Shown here: positions 29,347 to 36,823 of the stretch, one piece after another
How positions within the stretch are numbered: the stretch's first letter is position 1
How the letters are laid out: each line of letters opens with the position of its first letter
Position numbers and translations under genes: made by a program
Notes under the pieces: model-generated
What the model saw: the letters and a program-made list of their open reading frames with translations, nothing else
Told to the model about the DNA's origin: nothing
Databases searched by the model: none
From: a virus
Strand: one strand, 5' to 3'
DNA: 38,317 nucleotides
Virus record (IMG/VR): IMGVR_UViG_3300045918_000165
Span: 1 to 38,317 of that record

Positions 29347-29730
29347 ATGCCGGTTTATCAATTAACGTCTGGCAAGCAGATACTCCGGCTGGCGGATGGC
29401 GCTTTCATTCCGCCCACGCAGGAGAACGCTGACTATCGCGATTACATCGCATGGGTGGCGAAGGGCAATGCGCCCGATGCCGTGCCCGTGCCTGCCGTCA
29501 CCAAGCCTCAATCCATCCCCGCCACGGCATTTCTCAACCGCTTCTCCCTCACGGCCAAGACCATGCTTTTCGCCGCCGCTGGCCGGGACCCGAACATGTT
29601 ACAACTGGTTGTGACTGCCGCCGCCGCTGGCATCATCAATCTAGCCGATCCCGACGTTCAGGCGGGCGTTAATAGCCTTGTGCCTGCTATTCTCACCGCA
29701 CCCGAAGCCGCCATCATATTGGATCACTGA
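29347..29730 (+). CDS. Fibre-associated small protein (127 aa)
   Basis: ATG 29347 with GGGGAG about 6 bases upstream. The N-terminus QLTSGKQILRLADGAFIPPT and the ENADYRDYIAWVAKGNAP segment are common in small proteins found next to phage fibres, sometimes described as assembly chaperones. C-terminal half is Ala-rich helices. Just before the giant SGNH fibre. Probable fibre chaperone or connector; function not proven. Confidence 0.6.
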   Translation: MPVYQLTSGKQILRLADGAFIPPTQENADYRDYIAWVAKGNAPDAVPVPAVTKPQSIPATAFLNRFSLTAKTMLFAAAGRDPNMLQLVVTAAAAGIINLADPDVQAGVNSLVPAILTAPEAAIILDH

Positions 29731-29731
29731 C

Positions 29732-32700
29732 ATGCGCCGTATCCTGCCGTTTTTGATGATGCTCGCGGCGCTCCCCGCCTGGGGGCAAGATGTGTCCGGC
29801 CCGTTTGTCGGACCTGGCGTGACAGGCCGGAACCAGATCAACACCATGCCGGGGTTCCGCACACCGGGCGAGTTCGGCGCTGCGGGCGATGCCATAAGGG
29901 CATGGGGCCTGACGTTCTCCACGGCGGCCTCGGCCAGCCCTACCGTCAGCATGATGGGGACGTATCAAATCCAATCCGCGACGGTGGTGTGCAACACGGC
30001 AACCTCTGCGGTGACGGTCACGCTGCCAGGCGGTGCCACGCTGCCATCGTTCCTGGCCAATTCCGGGACGTGGCGGGTCTATATTTCCAACTGCGGCGCG
30101 GCATCTGGCACCACCAACAACCAGTTGACCAGCGTCACCGGGACCGGCCCCTATACCTTCAACCTGGATGCCGTGGCCGGGACCACGTTTTCAGGAACGT
30201 CGCGCATCGTGATCGGGCCAACCGGCTCCACGGCGGGCGTCACCACCACGACGAACGCGAATAGCGGCACCTATCACCAGTGGCGGATCGACGCTTGCAC
30301 GATCTCCGGCACGACGCTGACATGCCCCAATGGGCCATTCATGACCGTGCGGGATTTCACACAGAGCGGGCCGGAAGGGCTGCTATCGACCTACATCAAC
30401 ATTCAGGACCCGGTGGGCGTCTGCCCTGACTTCCGCACGCGCATCCTGACCACGGCGAGTGCTACGGCGGCCACGCTGGAATCGGCGCCATCCTGCCAAA
30501 ACTACGGGGCGAACTTGGCGCTTTGGTGGGGGCCGCTGCTGTTCCCCACGACGATTGCCACCGGCCCGACGATCAGCGGCACGCCATGGACGTGCGAGTT
30601 CGCGGACACCGGCACGGCCTCGGCACCCCAGGCGCTTGCCGCATCCGCCTACGTCGATCCGTTCCATGCCACTTTTTCGGGCACCACCGTTACATCGCGG
30701 GTCGCGGTCAGGACCACGCTCACATGCGGCACGCCAGACGATACCGCGCTCGATAACACTGCCACGGCGGCGCTCAACGCGGGGTATGATTCGCTCTATC
30801 TGCCACCGGGTAAAAACTACCTGAAAACATCAACGACTTCCGCCGCGTCCTCTCTAGGTGGCGTGATCCTATGCAGCGACGGGATGCCCTCAGGCCGCAT
30901 TTTCTACCCGCTGAGCACGCCATCGCTGAAAAACGCGGTGCGCTGCACCCCCGCTCAGCCGATCTCCGTTCCTCAGACATCGATCAATTGGGACGCGCAC
31001 ATGCGGTCGGCGCAGTTCGCCAGCGGCACGGTTAAGGTCGTGGTGTTCGGGGATAGCATGATCTCGAACGGCTCCAACGGCATGGGCGAGGCCGGGTCAG
31101 GGTCCTACAACTTCGGCCAGTGGCTTTCCCGTGCATTGAACAAGCCCGTCCAGGTCTATCCCTATGCGATTGGCGGCACGCTCCTGGCCAACCTCGCGCC
31201 CAATTTCCCCGTCAACGTCTCGGCCAACGGCATCGGCATCCCAACGGCTGCCCAGGTCTCCACGGCGCTCTGGTATACCAACGGCACGCAGAAATGGATC
31301 GACTACGGCAAGGCGGTGTGCCCGCATATCGTGATGCTGGGGTTTCAGAATGACGGCTACAACCTGCCATGGTCCGCCTATTGGGACGTGTTGACCTACA
31401 TGAACGGCGCCGCGTGGCAGTCTTCATGCGGGTTCACACCGTCGATCATCTGGATCACGACGGGGATGTTCTCCCTGACGCAATCCAACGCGGGCACGCA
31501 CGAAAGCGGCTTTTACAGCCAGGACTTCTATCGTTCCTCGATCATGGCTGGTGACTATCCCACGATGGCCAACGGCGGACAGGTCGGGCTTCTCGATCTC
31601 CATAATGAGTATGTGAAGGCGACGGTTGGCGTCGATCACGTCTATGCGCCTCCGATGGTCCGGGCGATGTATTCCACACCGCCAACCCTGGCGAATGGTG
31701 GGCCGCAGAATAGCTTTCCTTATACGTGGCCTCGTCCGGTGCGGAACTATTCGTTCCTATCTCAACTACGGGTATCGGCGCCGACAAACCAGACATCATC
31801 GACGTGGTGGAATACGACGATGGGCGGCAGCATCAACATGCCGCTCGGGAACGGGGCCGCTGGGACACCAAACCTCATCAACGGCCAGTCCAGCCCGGCG
31901 GCGATTGGCTATCCTGGCGGCCAGATATCTCTGACGCGGGACGCTGGCGGCAACATCGCTTACACCGGCTACACGTTCCGGTTCTCTCAGACCGCCACAT
32001 GCACGGTCGTGACGGTCACACTGACATGCACAACGGCGGTCGCGAACGCTGGGCACTATTACGCGGATATCATCGTGCAGGGCGCGGGCGCGGCGACATG
32101 CCCGGTGGAAGTCGGCGGGGCGAACTGCCTCATCACCACCATCGCGCCAGCGGGTGTATCGGCGGACGGCAAGACGATCACGATGGTTGGCAGCGGCACC
32201 CTCGGATCATCGTCCACCACGGTCATCATTCAGCACAAGTTCGTCAACACCACGATCAGCACGATCTCGGGCCTGATCAACAATGGCGGCGATGGCGCCC
32301 CGGCATGCACCACGTGCGGGCTGCAGAACGGCATCAGCATGACGCTCAAGGGGCCGTTCGCCTCGATCGGCGACAGTCAGGTGTCGAACGTGCCGATCTT
32401 CCAGGGGCCGGTTGTGCGGTTCGGCGGGCGGTTCAAACCCATCATCACCATTGGCCTGGCAGGCACCACGACGCCAGCCAGCCAGTTTTCGTTTCCGCAG
32501 ATGCAGAACTCTCAGCCGAACTCGGCGGATGACGGTGACGACTTTACCCCGTTCACGCCAACCTACACGGATTACAAGTGCTGGGGCCAGCCGCCCGGGT
32601 ATGTCGGGCCAGAGGGCGGCGGATCGAACGCGCATATCGCCATCGGGTGCATGTCCACGCTGATCCAGACGCTTGTGAGCGGCCAGAACGGTTCGGCGTT

Positions 32701-33022
32701 CAAAACGGTTCCGGGTAGCACCGTCATGAACATCACGGCCAATGCCCAGATCACGACGATCCCGGCGGGGGCAACGCTGGTGGGGATCGACATCATCAAC
32801 ACCACGGCGAACGCGGTGACGGGCGGGATCAACATCGGGACGGCTGCGGCGGGATCTGACGTGGTCCTGGCCTTCGCGGTCGGGGCCTCGGCCAACGTGG
32901 CGCCAACGGACGCCCAGATCCTAAAGCGGACCTTCGCGAACACCGCGCAAGGCATCTTCATCTCAGCGGTGACGGCTTGGAACAGCGCCAACTTGACCGT
33001 CCGCGTGCGGTGGGCGCAGTGA
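29732..33022 (+). CDS. Large tail fibre/spike with SGNH hydrolase domain and a signal peptide
   Basis: 1096 aa. Residues 1-19 (MRRILPFLMMLAALPAWG) form a Sec signal peptide ending before QDVSG. A central SGNH/GDSL hydrolase is visible: VVVFGDSMISNG with Ser442, YAIGGTLL as the second block, MLGFQNDGYN as the third with Asn, and VGVDHVY about residue 635 with Asp and His. It would remove acetyl or other esters from surface polysaccharide. The flanks are Thr/Gly-rich beta repeats. A signal peptide on a fibre is unusual. Confidence 0.8.
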   Translation: MRRILPFLMMLAALPAWGQDVSGPFVGPGVTGRNQINTMPGFRTPGEFGAAGDAIRAWGLTFSTAASASPTVSMMGTYQIQSATVVCNTATSAVTVTLPGGATLPSFLANSGTWRVYISNCGAASGTTNNQLTSVTGTGPYTFNLDAVAGTTFSGTSRIVIGPTGSTAGVTTTTNANSGTYHQWRIDACTISGTTLTCPNGPFMTVRDFTQSGPEGLLSTYINIQDPVGVCPDFRTRILTTASATAATLESAPSCQNYGANLALWWGPLLFPTTIATGPTISGTPWTCEFADTGTASAPQALAASAYVDPFHATFSGTTVTSRVAVRTTLTCGTPDDTALDNTATAALNAGYDSLYLPPGKNYLKTSTTSAASSLGGVILCSDGMPSGRIFYPLSTPSLKNAVRCTPAQPISVPQTSINWDAHMRSAQFASGTVKVVVFGDSMISNGSNGMGEAGSGSYNFGQWLSRALNKPVQVYPYAIGGTLLANLAPNFPVNVSANGIGIPTAAQVSTALWYTNGTQKWIDYGKAVCPHIVMLGFQNDGYNLPWSAYWDVLTYMNGAAWQSSCGFTPSIIWITTGMFSLTQSNAGTHESGFYSQDFYRSSIMAGDYPTMANGGQVGLLDLHNEYVKATVGVDHVYAPPMVRAMYSTPPTLANGGPQNSFPYTWPRPVRNYSFLSQLRVSAPTNQTSSTWWNTTMGGSINMPLGNGAAGTPNLINGQSSPAAIGYPGGQISLTRDAGGNIAYTGYTFRFSQTATCTVVTVTLTCTTAVANAGHYYADIIVQGAGAATCPVEVGGANCLITTIAPAGVSADGKTITMVGSGTLGSSSTTVIIQHKFVNTTISTISGLINNGGDGAPACTTCGLQNGISMTLKGPFASIGDSQVSNVPIFQGPVVRFGGRFKPIITIGLAGTTTPASQFSFPQMQNSQPNSADDGDDFTPFTPTYTDYKCWGQPPGYVGPEGGGSNAHIAIGCMSTLIQTLVSGQNGSAFKTVPGSTVMNITANAQITTIPAGATLVGIDIINTTANAVTGGINIGTAAAGSDVVLAFAVGASANVAPTDAQILKRTFANTAQGIFISAVTAWNSANLTVRVRWAQ

Positions 33023-33276
33023 TCCGCACCGTTGCCCCTATCATCGTCTCCGTGATCGTGTTGATCATGTTCGGGTCGGTCTCGATGCTGGTGCTGACGC
33101 GGGGCCTCTATCCCGGCTCGGAACCCGTGGCCCTGATGCTCGTGGGCGGGCTGATTAGCATGGTGGGACAGGTCGGCAACTATTGGTTGGGTAGCAGTGC
33201 CGGAAGCAAAGAAAAGGACCAGACAATCAAAGAACAGGCCGCGAAATCACTGGAAACTCAAGGGAAGTTGATATAA
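33019..33276 (+). CDS. Holin-like protein (GTA-type motif)
   Basis: 85 aa from GTG 33019 (GTGA overlap). TM1 is VAPIIVSVIVLIMFGSVSML; TM2 is ALMLVGGLISMVGQVGNYWL, followed by the GSSAGSKEKDQ motif, which ends many holins of gene-transfer agents and alphaproteobacterial phages. A charged tail follows. It probably makes the membrane pores that begin lysis. First of a series of small membrane proteins. Confidence 0.75.
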   Translation: MIRTVAPIIVSVIVLIMFGSVSMLVLTRGLYPGSEPVALMLVGGLISMVGQVGNYWLGSSAGSKEKDQTIKEQAAKSLETQGKLI

Positions 33277-33277
33277 T
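33269..33277 (+). promoter_or_regulatory. Extended -10 promoter at the end of the holin gene
   Basis: TG-A-TATAAT (33269-33277) is a perfect extended -10, which can work without a good -35. It overlaps the holin stop codon. Transcription would begin near 33284, just before the hairpin at 33292-33320, and drive the downstream small membrane proteins separately from the long late transcript. Confidence 0.5.
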
Positions 33278-33291
33278 CCCATAGGTGTAGA

Positions 33292-33320
33292 AGCCGCCTG
33301 TGCTGGCACACAGAACGGCT
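33292..33320 (+). other. Bulged hairpin after the holin gene
   Basis: AGCCG (33292-33296) pairs with CGGCT (33316-33320), and inside it CTGTG (33298-33302) pairs with CACAG (33309-33313). It sits between the extended -10 promoter and the next open frames. No U tract follows, so leader structure, not termination, is the better reading. The 130 bases to the next likely gene carry no other clear feature. Confidence 0.45.
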
Positions 33321-33349
33321 CCCAGGCCCGCCAACCGGAGTAACCCGGC

Positions 33350-33421
33350 GTGACGACACAACAGCGTTACCCGCTCCATGCGTGGCTGGGTATGCCCCAG
33401 GTCACACATGCCCGGGCGTAA
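33350..33421 (+). CDS. Possible 23-aa leader peptide
   Basis: GTG 33350 has GGAG about 9 bases upstream and opens a 23-codon frame (MTTQQRYPLHAWLGMPQVTH then ARA) ending at 33421, overlapping the next gene's proposed start at 33408. It might be a leader peptide that couples translation. Too short for composition tests; the ribosome site is its main support. Confidence 0.25.
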   Translation: MTTQQRYPLHAWLGMPQVTHARA

Positions 33422-33653
33422 TTTTGGAGTGCAGAAACGAGATGCTCAGGCGCGCGTGTCAACCGTTCGTGAACCCATCGTTAATCCACAATCACGAAGA
33501 CGTATCGCGATCAAGGCGTTCCTCGGTCTGGTGCTGGGAAAATATGCCGCCATGTATGCGATCCATTATGCGGATGCGAGCGTCGTATGGATAACGGACA
33601 GGCTGCCGGGCTGGGTGGAGCCGTGGATTGGAAAAGCCTGGGGGATCATGTGA
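33408..33653 (+). CDS. Small membrane-associated protein of the lysis region (81 aa)
   Basis: The start is taken as ATG 33408 with AGG 6 bases before; GTG 33429 and 33456 are alternatives. The N-terminus is basic (SRRRIAIKAF), then a hydrophobic, aromatic segment (AFLGLVLGKYAAMYAIHYAD), then a Trp-rich end (VEPWIGKAWGIM). It probably inserts in or lies on the inner membrane. The TGA overlaps the start of a 33-aa ORF. Unknown family, lysis role inferred only from place. Confidence 0.55.
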   Translation: MPGRNFGVQKRDAQARVSTVREPIVNPQSRRRIAIKAFLGLVLGKYAAMYAIHYADASVVWITDRLPGWVEPWIGKAWGIM

Positions 33654-33751
33654 GAGAGTGGCAGCGCAACCCATTCAACTGGCGCCGGGATTGTGTGTTC
33701 TGCGGCGCGTTCATCGTCGGTGGGTTGCTGCACTTTACGGGCTTCTGGTGA
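33650..33751 (+). CDS. 33-aa membrane microprotein
   Basis: GTG 33650 overlaps the previous stop and has GGGGG 5 bases upstream. Residues 1-14 are basic-aromatic (REWQRNPFNWRRD), then CVFCGAFIVGGLLHFTGFW forms one transmembrane helix. The TGA overlaps the next ATG (TGATG), so both junctions are coupled. The coupling on both sides makes it a likely real gene in spite of its length. Could be an antiholin-like peptide. Confidence 0.5.
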   Translation: MREWQRNPFNWRRDCVFCGAFIVGGLLHFTGFW

Positions 33752-34098
33752 TGGATGTCGTGGTGGCGATCCACCTGTTCATCGACGCCGCGAATGCTCT
33801 CGCGCCGTTGGCGACGGGTGTTGCCGCCACGATAGCCGCTGTTGTCGCGTGGCGCACCCATCGTCAGGCGGTTAAAAACTTCGAGAAACTCCATGAAGTC
33901 TACGTGATGGTAGACGGCAAGATGGAGCGTTTCGAAGCAGCCCTGATCCGCGAGAAGGTGGCAAGTTCGGCGGTCGCCAGGCTGGAAGGCGTGGCCGAGG
34001 GCGTCGCGGCGGAACGTGACCGGCCAGCGGTGCCGCCCGTCGTGCCGTTAGACCCTGTCCCGGTTGTTTTGGTGAAGCCTATCGCTCCTGTTAGGTAA
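33751..34098 (+). CDS. Spanin-like protein (TM plus coiled coil)
   Basis: 115 aa. An N-terminal transmembrane helix (LAPLATGVAATIAAVVAWRT) is followed by a charged helical/coiled segment (RQAVKNFEKLHEVYVMVDGK, then REKVASSAVARLEGVAEGV) and a Pro/Val-rich tail (PAVPPVVPLDPVPVVLVKP). An N-terminal anchor with a coiled periplasmic part is the plan of i-spanins (Rz). No embedded Rz1 lipoprotein with a lipobox is seen in other frames. It could instead be a holin partner. Confidence 0.5.
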   Translation: MDVVVAIHLFIDAANALAPLATGVAATIAAVVAWRTHRQAVKNFEKLHEVYVMVDGKMERFEAALIREKVASSAVARLEGVAEGVAAERDRPAVPPVVPLDPVPVVLVKPIAPVR

Positions 34099-34261
34099 AT
34101 CCCGTATCTTGACGCCACCCATGGACGGAGGATATTGCGCCATGCACCCTCACCATCCGTGCCTGATCCTCGAAATCATAATCCGAGAATACGCCTGTCC
34201 GCCCGCCGGGCCGCGCCATATCGTGCTGGGCATTCCTGAAATAACCAAAAAGGGCCTCCCC

Positions 34262-34621
34262 GTGGCGAATTTCCCCGTATCCCCGACCGATCTGCTGCGC
34301 TTTCCGTTGATCTATATGTCCGCCGGGGCCGTTGTGCCCGCGCCTGCTGGTGCCACCTTCACCGTCACCACCAGCGCGCCTAACGTGCTGAAGGCCGAGA
34401 TCGGCACGATGTCCGCCAGCGGCCTCCCGGCACTGGTGATCAACCGCATTGCCATGACGATGCCCGATGACGTGACGGTGACGGTCACGGATAGCATCGG
34501 ATCCGTCCCGGCGACCCAGATCTTTTCCGCAGATGGCGCGGTCCCTGTTCCAGATGGCGTGTCTATCAGCATTGACACGGTCAACGTTGAGCGCGGCACG
34601 CAGCCTGCACCAACGATCTGA
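34262..34621 (+). CDS. Ig-like/beta-rich protein of uncertain start
   Basis: The conserved-looking part begins at GTG 34262 (AAGGG upstream), giving 119 aa with beta pattern: GATFTVTTSAPNVLKAEIGT, DDVTVTVTDSIGSVPATQIF, DGVSISIDTVNVERG, compatible with one Ig-like domain. An in-frame ATG at 34142 with GGAGG 10 bases before would add 40 residues with a different, Pro/Ile-rich character. Overlaps the next ATG by one base. Possibly a decoration or adhesion protein. Confidence 0.55.
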   Translation: MANFPVSPTDLLRFPLIYMSAGAVVPAPAGATFTVTTSAPNVLKAEIGTMSASGLPALVINRIAMTMPDDVTVTVTDSIGSVPATQIFSADGAVPVPDGVSISIDTVNVERGTQPAPTI

Positions 34622-34968
34622 TGGTGCTTCACCCGATAGCCATGACGGCGGCGGCGCTGGTGGCGCTGTCCGTCGTGGCACCCACTACCTGGGCGGCTAG
34701 TACGACACCGCACCAGGGGCCAAGCCCTCCGGTCTATGTCGTCTGTAAGCCGTCCGCTGCAAAGGACTTGGACCGGCTGGCGAGGGCGCTGGCAAACGCT
34801 CAGATTGGCGTCTCGGCCATGAAGGCCAACGCCAGGACGGACGGACAATACCGGGATCAGGACGTGATCGAGACCCGGGCCGCGATGCACAAACTTCGCG
34901 CGCTCCGGTTCGGCCAGGGCGGGGATGATGTCTGTGTTGGTCCTGCCGCACGAGGCAAGGCCTCGTGA
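34621..34968 (+). CDS. Exported 115-aa protein with signal peptide
   Basis: The N-terminus (VLHPIAMTAAALVALSVVAP, then TTWA) is a signal peptide; cleavage is likely after TWA. The mature part is mixed: VYVVCKPSAAKDLDRLARAL then a helical GQYRDQDVIETRAAMHKLRA and a late cysteine (DDVCVG), so a disulfide between the two Cys in the periplasm is possible. In the lysis area it might be a spanin partner or endolysin regulator, but no catalytic motif is visible. Confidence 0.6.
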   Translation: MVLHPIAMTAAALVALSVVAPTTWAASTTPHQGPSPPVYVVCKPSAAKDLDRLARALANAQIGVSAMKANARTDGQYRDQDVIETRAAMHKLRALRFGQGGDDVCVGPAARGKAS

Positions 34969-35123
34969 GCCTATGGATCATAGTGCTGCTGGCGTTCCTC
35001 GTGCTGGGCATGGGCGGTATCGGCTGGAACGGCTACAACACCGGCTGGGGTCCCGCGCATTATGGCGGAAGCGGGATCGGATTTATCCTGCTGATCGTGG
35101 TGGTCGTTCTGCTTTTCAGGTGA
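34965..35123 (+). CDS. DUF3309-like two-TM microprotein (52 aa)
   Basis: GTG 34965 overlaps the previous stop by GTGA. The plan, SLWIIVLLAFLVLGMGGIG (TM1), a Trp/Gly/Tyr turn (GYNTGWGPAHYGGSG) and GFILLIVVVVLLFR (TM2), matches the DUF3309 family of small hydrophobic proteins in Proteobacteria. Their role is unknown. It closes the rightward late operon, with a terminator starting 3 bases later. Confidence 0.75.
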   Translation: MSLWIIVLLAFLVLGMGGIGWNGYNTGWGPAHYGGSGIGFILLIVVVVLLFR

Positions 35124-35477
35124 TTAAAGGCCGAAAGCCTTTTTCGCCAGATAAAGGTCTGGGTTGGTTATGGATATCCATGTCCAAGGGTCTATCCATG
35201 ACCATACCCCGGCTGCCCCAAAGACAACCGCTAATATAAATGCAACGTATCCGAAGGCGTTTGGAACATCTCTATCAAATTGATCATCTTGATCAGCGGG
35301 TTTTCTATTCCACAGCTTACGGCCTCCAATAATCAGCAGTCCTGAAAATACAAACCATATGATGGACGCTATTAGGACGGAATATCCGTGGATACGCGCC
35401 GCGCTCATCGCCGCATCCGCGACTGATGGCCCGTATTTCTCCGCGAGATCAGCGAACTGTTGCGCTAGTTTGTCCAT
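35124..35477 (-). CDS. Two-TM membrane protein in an A+T-richer segment
   Basis: 117 aa from ATG 35477. The N-terminal helix (DKLAQQFADLAEKYGPSVAD) is followed by TM1 (VLIASIIWFVFSGLLIIGG), a charged loop (KLWNRKPADQDDQFDRDVPN) and TM2 (FGYVAFILAVVFGAAGVWSW). The DNA is clearly richer in A+T than the neighbouring genes, pointing to recent acquisition. The reading end overlaps the terminator at 35126. Opposite orientation to the late genes. Lysis, exclusion or host-membrane function possible. Confidence 0.65.
   Translation of the reverse strand: MDKLAQQFADLAEKYGPSVADAAMSAARIHGYSVLIASIIWFVFSGLLIIGGRKLWNRKPADQDDQFDRDVPNAFGYVAFILAVVFGAAGVWSWIDPWTWISITNPDLYLAKKAFGL
35126..35144 (+). terminator. 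Intrinsic terminator ending the late operon
   Basis: AAAGGC (35126-35131), loop CGAAA, GCCTTT (35137-35142) then TT: a clean hairpin with a U run on the plus strand, three bases after the last late gene. On the minus strand it also ends in a U run through the AAA side, so it can stop the convergent operon too. Confidence 0.75.
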
Positions 35478-35505
35478 TTCATGTCCTTTGTTAGTGATAT
35501 CTACA

Positions 35506-35561
35506 GGCGGCTGGACCCGGCGAACAGGTGGGAGCGCCCTTCGCCTGCCGGACCAGCCGCC
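35506..35561. repeat. Nine-base inverted repeat between two minus-strand genes
   Basis: GGCGGCTGG (35506-35514) is exactly complementary to CCAGCCGCC (35553-35561) with 38 bases between, which themselves contain further complementary CCGG/CGCC stretches. It lies in the 117-base gap between genes at 35594 and 35477, so in RNA it would be a long stem before the A+T-richer gene, a possible attenuator or boundary of inserted DNA. Confidence 0.45.
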
Positions 35562-35593
35562 ACATCCGGCGCGTTGTCGCCGGACGGTCTCGA

Positions 35594-35890
35594 TTACTCC
35601 GCCCCCGCCGCGTCGATAGCCGATATCCATGCGATATATGATGGAGACTGTTCTTTAGGCGCGAAACAAGCGAGTGCAGGCACGGCTTCTTCCGCAGCCA
35701 CGAGCATCGCCTCCGTAGGCGTACGCAGTTCGGCCAGCACGGCGTCTGACATTTCAAAAAGGTCGATTTCTCCGTCAAACGCGATATCCTTTAGATCATC
35801 TTCGTCACGAAGATAGGCGCCGTCGCCGTCTCGTAGACGTGCCAGCACCTTCAGCATCGCCCGCGCGATCCGCTCCCGCATGGTGGTCAT
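35594..35890 (-). CDS. Hypothetical 98-aa acidic protein
   Basis: ATG 35890 is preceded by AGACGAG and overlaps the previous stop (ATGA). An N-terminal helix (TTMRERIARAMLKVLARLRD) leads to an acidic part (EDDLKDIAFDGEIDLFEMSD) and a helical end (TEAMLVAAEEAVPALACFAP). Such proteins occur frequently as small phage accessory genes. Function unknown. Confidence 0.6.
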   Translation of the reverse strand: MTTMRERIARAMLKVLARLRDGDGAYLRDEDDLKDIAFDGEIDLFEMSDAVLAELRTPTEAMLVAAEEAVPALACFAPKEQSPSYIAWISAIDAAGAE

Positions 35891-36132
35891 CTCGTCTTTA
35901 ATCCCCTGATCGCGGCGGCGCAGTCGTCGTAATACGTATCGCCGCGTCCGCCTGTTTGCAGCGCCTCGCACGCCTTAGCGGATTCTTCCAGCGCGGCGTT
36001 GCGGTGTTCCCGAACGCATTGGCCTGCCGCGTAACTGTCGGGATACCCAGCGTCCATCATGCGCTTGTAGGCGTCCTTATATTCAACCCAGTTTTCCGCC
36101 GCATGGTAATCGGCTAGTGGGTCATTACTCAT
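35887..36132 (-). CDS. Hypothetical 81-aa protein
   Basis: ATG 36132 overlaps the upstream stop by ATGA; a longer ORF to 36468 is antisense-like and rejected. Contains ADYHAAENWVEYKDAYKRMM, GQCVREHRNAALEESAKACE and a helical end (YYDDCAAAIRGL). Helical, with three cysteines. No known family. Confidence 0.6.
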   Translation of the reverse strand: MSNDPLADYHAAENWVEYKDAYKRMMDAGYPDSYAAGQCVREHRNAALEESAKACEALQTGGRGDTYYDDCAAAIRGLKTR

Positions 36133-36329
36133 CTCAGCAATTCCTCGATCTTGTCGGTGATGTCGTCCGCCTCGGGCCACTTCATCGCGGCGTAATGGTA
36201 AACGTCCTGCAATCCAGCCCGCAGCCGGTCTATCTCGGCTTGCGCGTCCTCCCGCCCCTGCCGGTATCCGATTTTGAACTGCCCGCTCATGTGCGCCAGT
36301 TCGGGCGGGTCGGTGTAAGTGCGTGGCAT
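36129..36329 (-). CDS. Hypothetical 66-aa coiled-coil protein
   Basis: ATG 36329 preceded by GGAG about 6 bases. The sequence ELAHMSGQFKIGYRQGREDA, then EIDRLRAGLQDVYHYAAMKW and ITDKIEELLR shows leucine-spaced helices. Ends overlapping the next gene (ATGA). Perhaps a dimeric helper of a neighbour. No family recognised. Confidence 0.6.
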   Translation of the reverse strand: MPRTYTDPPELAHMSGQFKIGYRQGREDAQAEIDRLRAGLQDVYHYAAMKWPEADDITDKIEELLR

Positions 36330-36343
36330 CTCGTCTCCTGTAA

Positions 36344-36589
36344 TTAAGCCATATGAACGTCTTCCATTTCGACGCGCGGAATGGGACTTGGAACAAGTTC
36401 AATGCAGGTCGATAACGTCTCGGAAAGCCAAGCATCCGCGCCTTCTGGTCCGGCCTTCCTGGATGCAATCAAGCGCGCCTCTTCGGCGCCGGGTGCGGAT
36501 ATCACAAACCCAAAACGCCGGTCATACCAAGGATTCCACGGGTTCTCATTGGGGAGATCGTTCGATGGCCGTAGCTTCCAGAGTTTCAT
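36344..36589 (-). CDS. First gene of the right-hand minus operon (81 aa)
   Basis: ATG 36589 with AGGAG about 10 bases before, preferred over an in-frame ATG at 36670 whose extension is Arg-rich. Product is WKLRPSNDLPNENPWNPWYD, then FGFVISAPGAEEARLIASRK and SETLSTCIELVPSPIPRVEM, strand-helix mixed and Trp/Pro-rich at the start. Similar small phage proteins of unknown role exist. Starts the five-gene operon to 35124. Confidence 0.62.
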   Translation of the reverse strand: MKLWKLRPSNDLPNENPWNPWYDRRFGFVISAPGAEEARLIASRKAGPEGADAWLSETLSTCIELVPSPIPRVEMEDVHMA

Positions 36590-36599
36590 ATTCTGATCA

Positions 36600-36823
36600 T
36601 CTCCTGTAGTTTCCGGTCTCTCCCGGCTTGTCACCGCTGCCCGTCTACCTGGATTGCGGTTGTTCCTCATGGACTGACGGATAGCCCGGCCTGTTCGCTA
36701 TTGCCGCATTGCGGGCCGTCTCGGTGTGGTTAGAGCCTTTCCTTGGCTGGTGTAGCGGCACTGAGGGTCAGACATGACCGGAACACTGCCACCACGCTCC
36801 CGCCGTGTCAAGCACATTCGTCG
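36600..36823. promoter_or_regulatory. Divergent control region of the right-hand operons
   Basis: A minus-strand TTGACA (36811-36806) is a consensus -35, though no strong -10 follows at 16-18 bases. A 25-codon minus ORF (36775-36698) has no ribosome site and is not called. No RNA gene or terminator was recognised here. The plus promoter at 36824 is listed separately. Confidence 0.35.

Noticed and set aside
34091-34681. 196-aa minus ORF across the Ig-like gene
   Set aside because: Arg/Gly-rich shadow frame opposite a beta-rich plus-strand gene.
36698-36775. 25-aa minus ORF in the divergent region
   Set aside because: No Shine-Dalgarno, too short to judge by composition.
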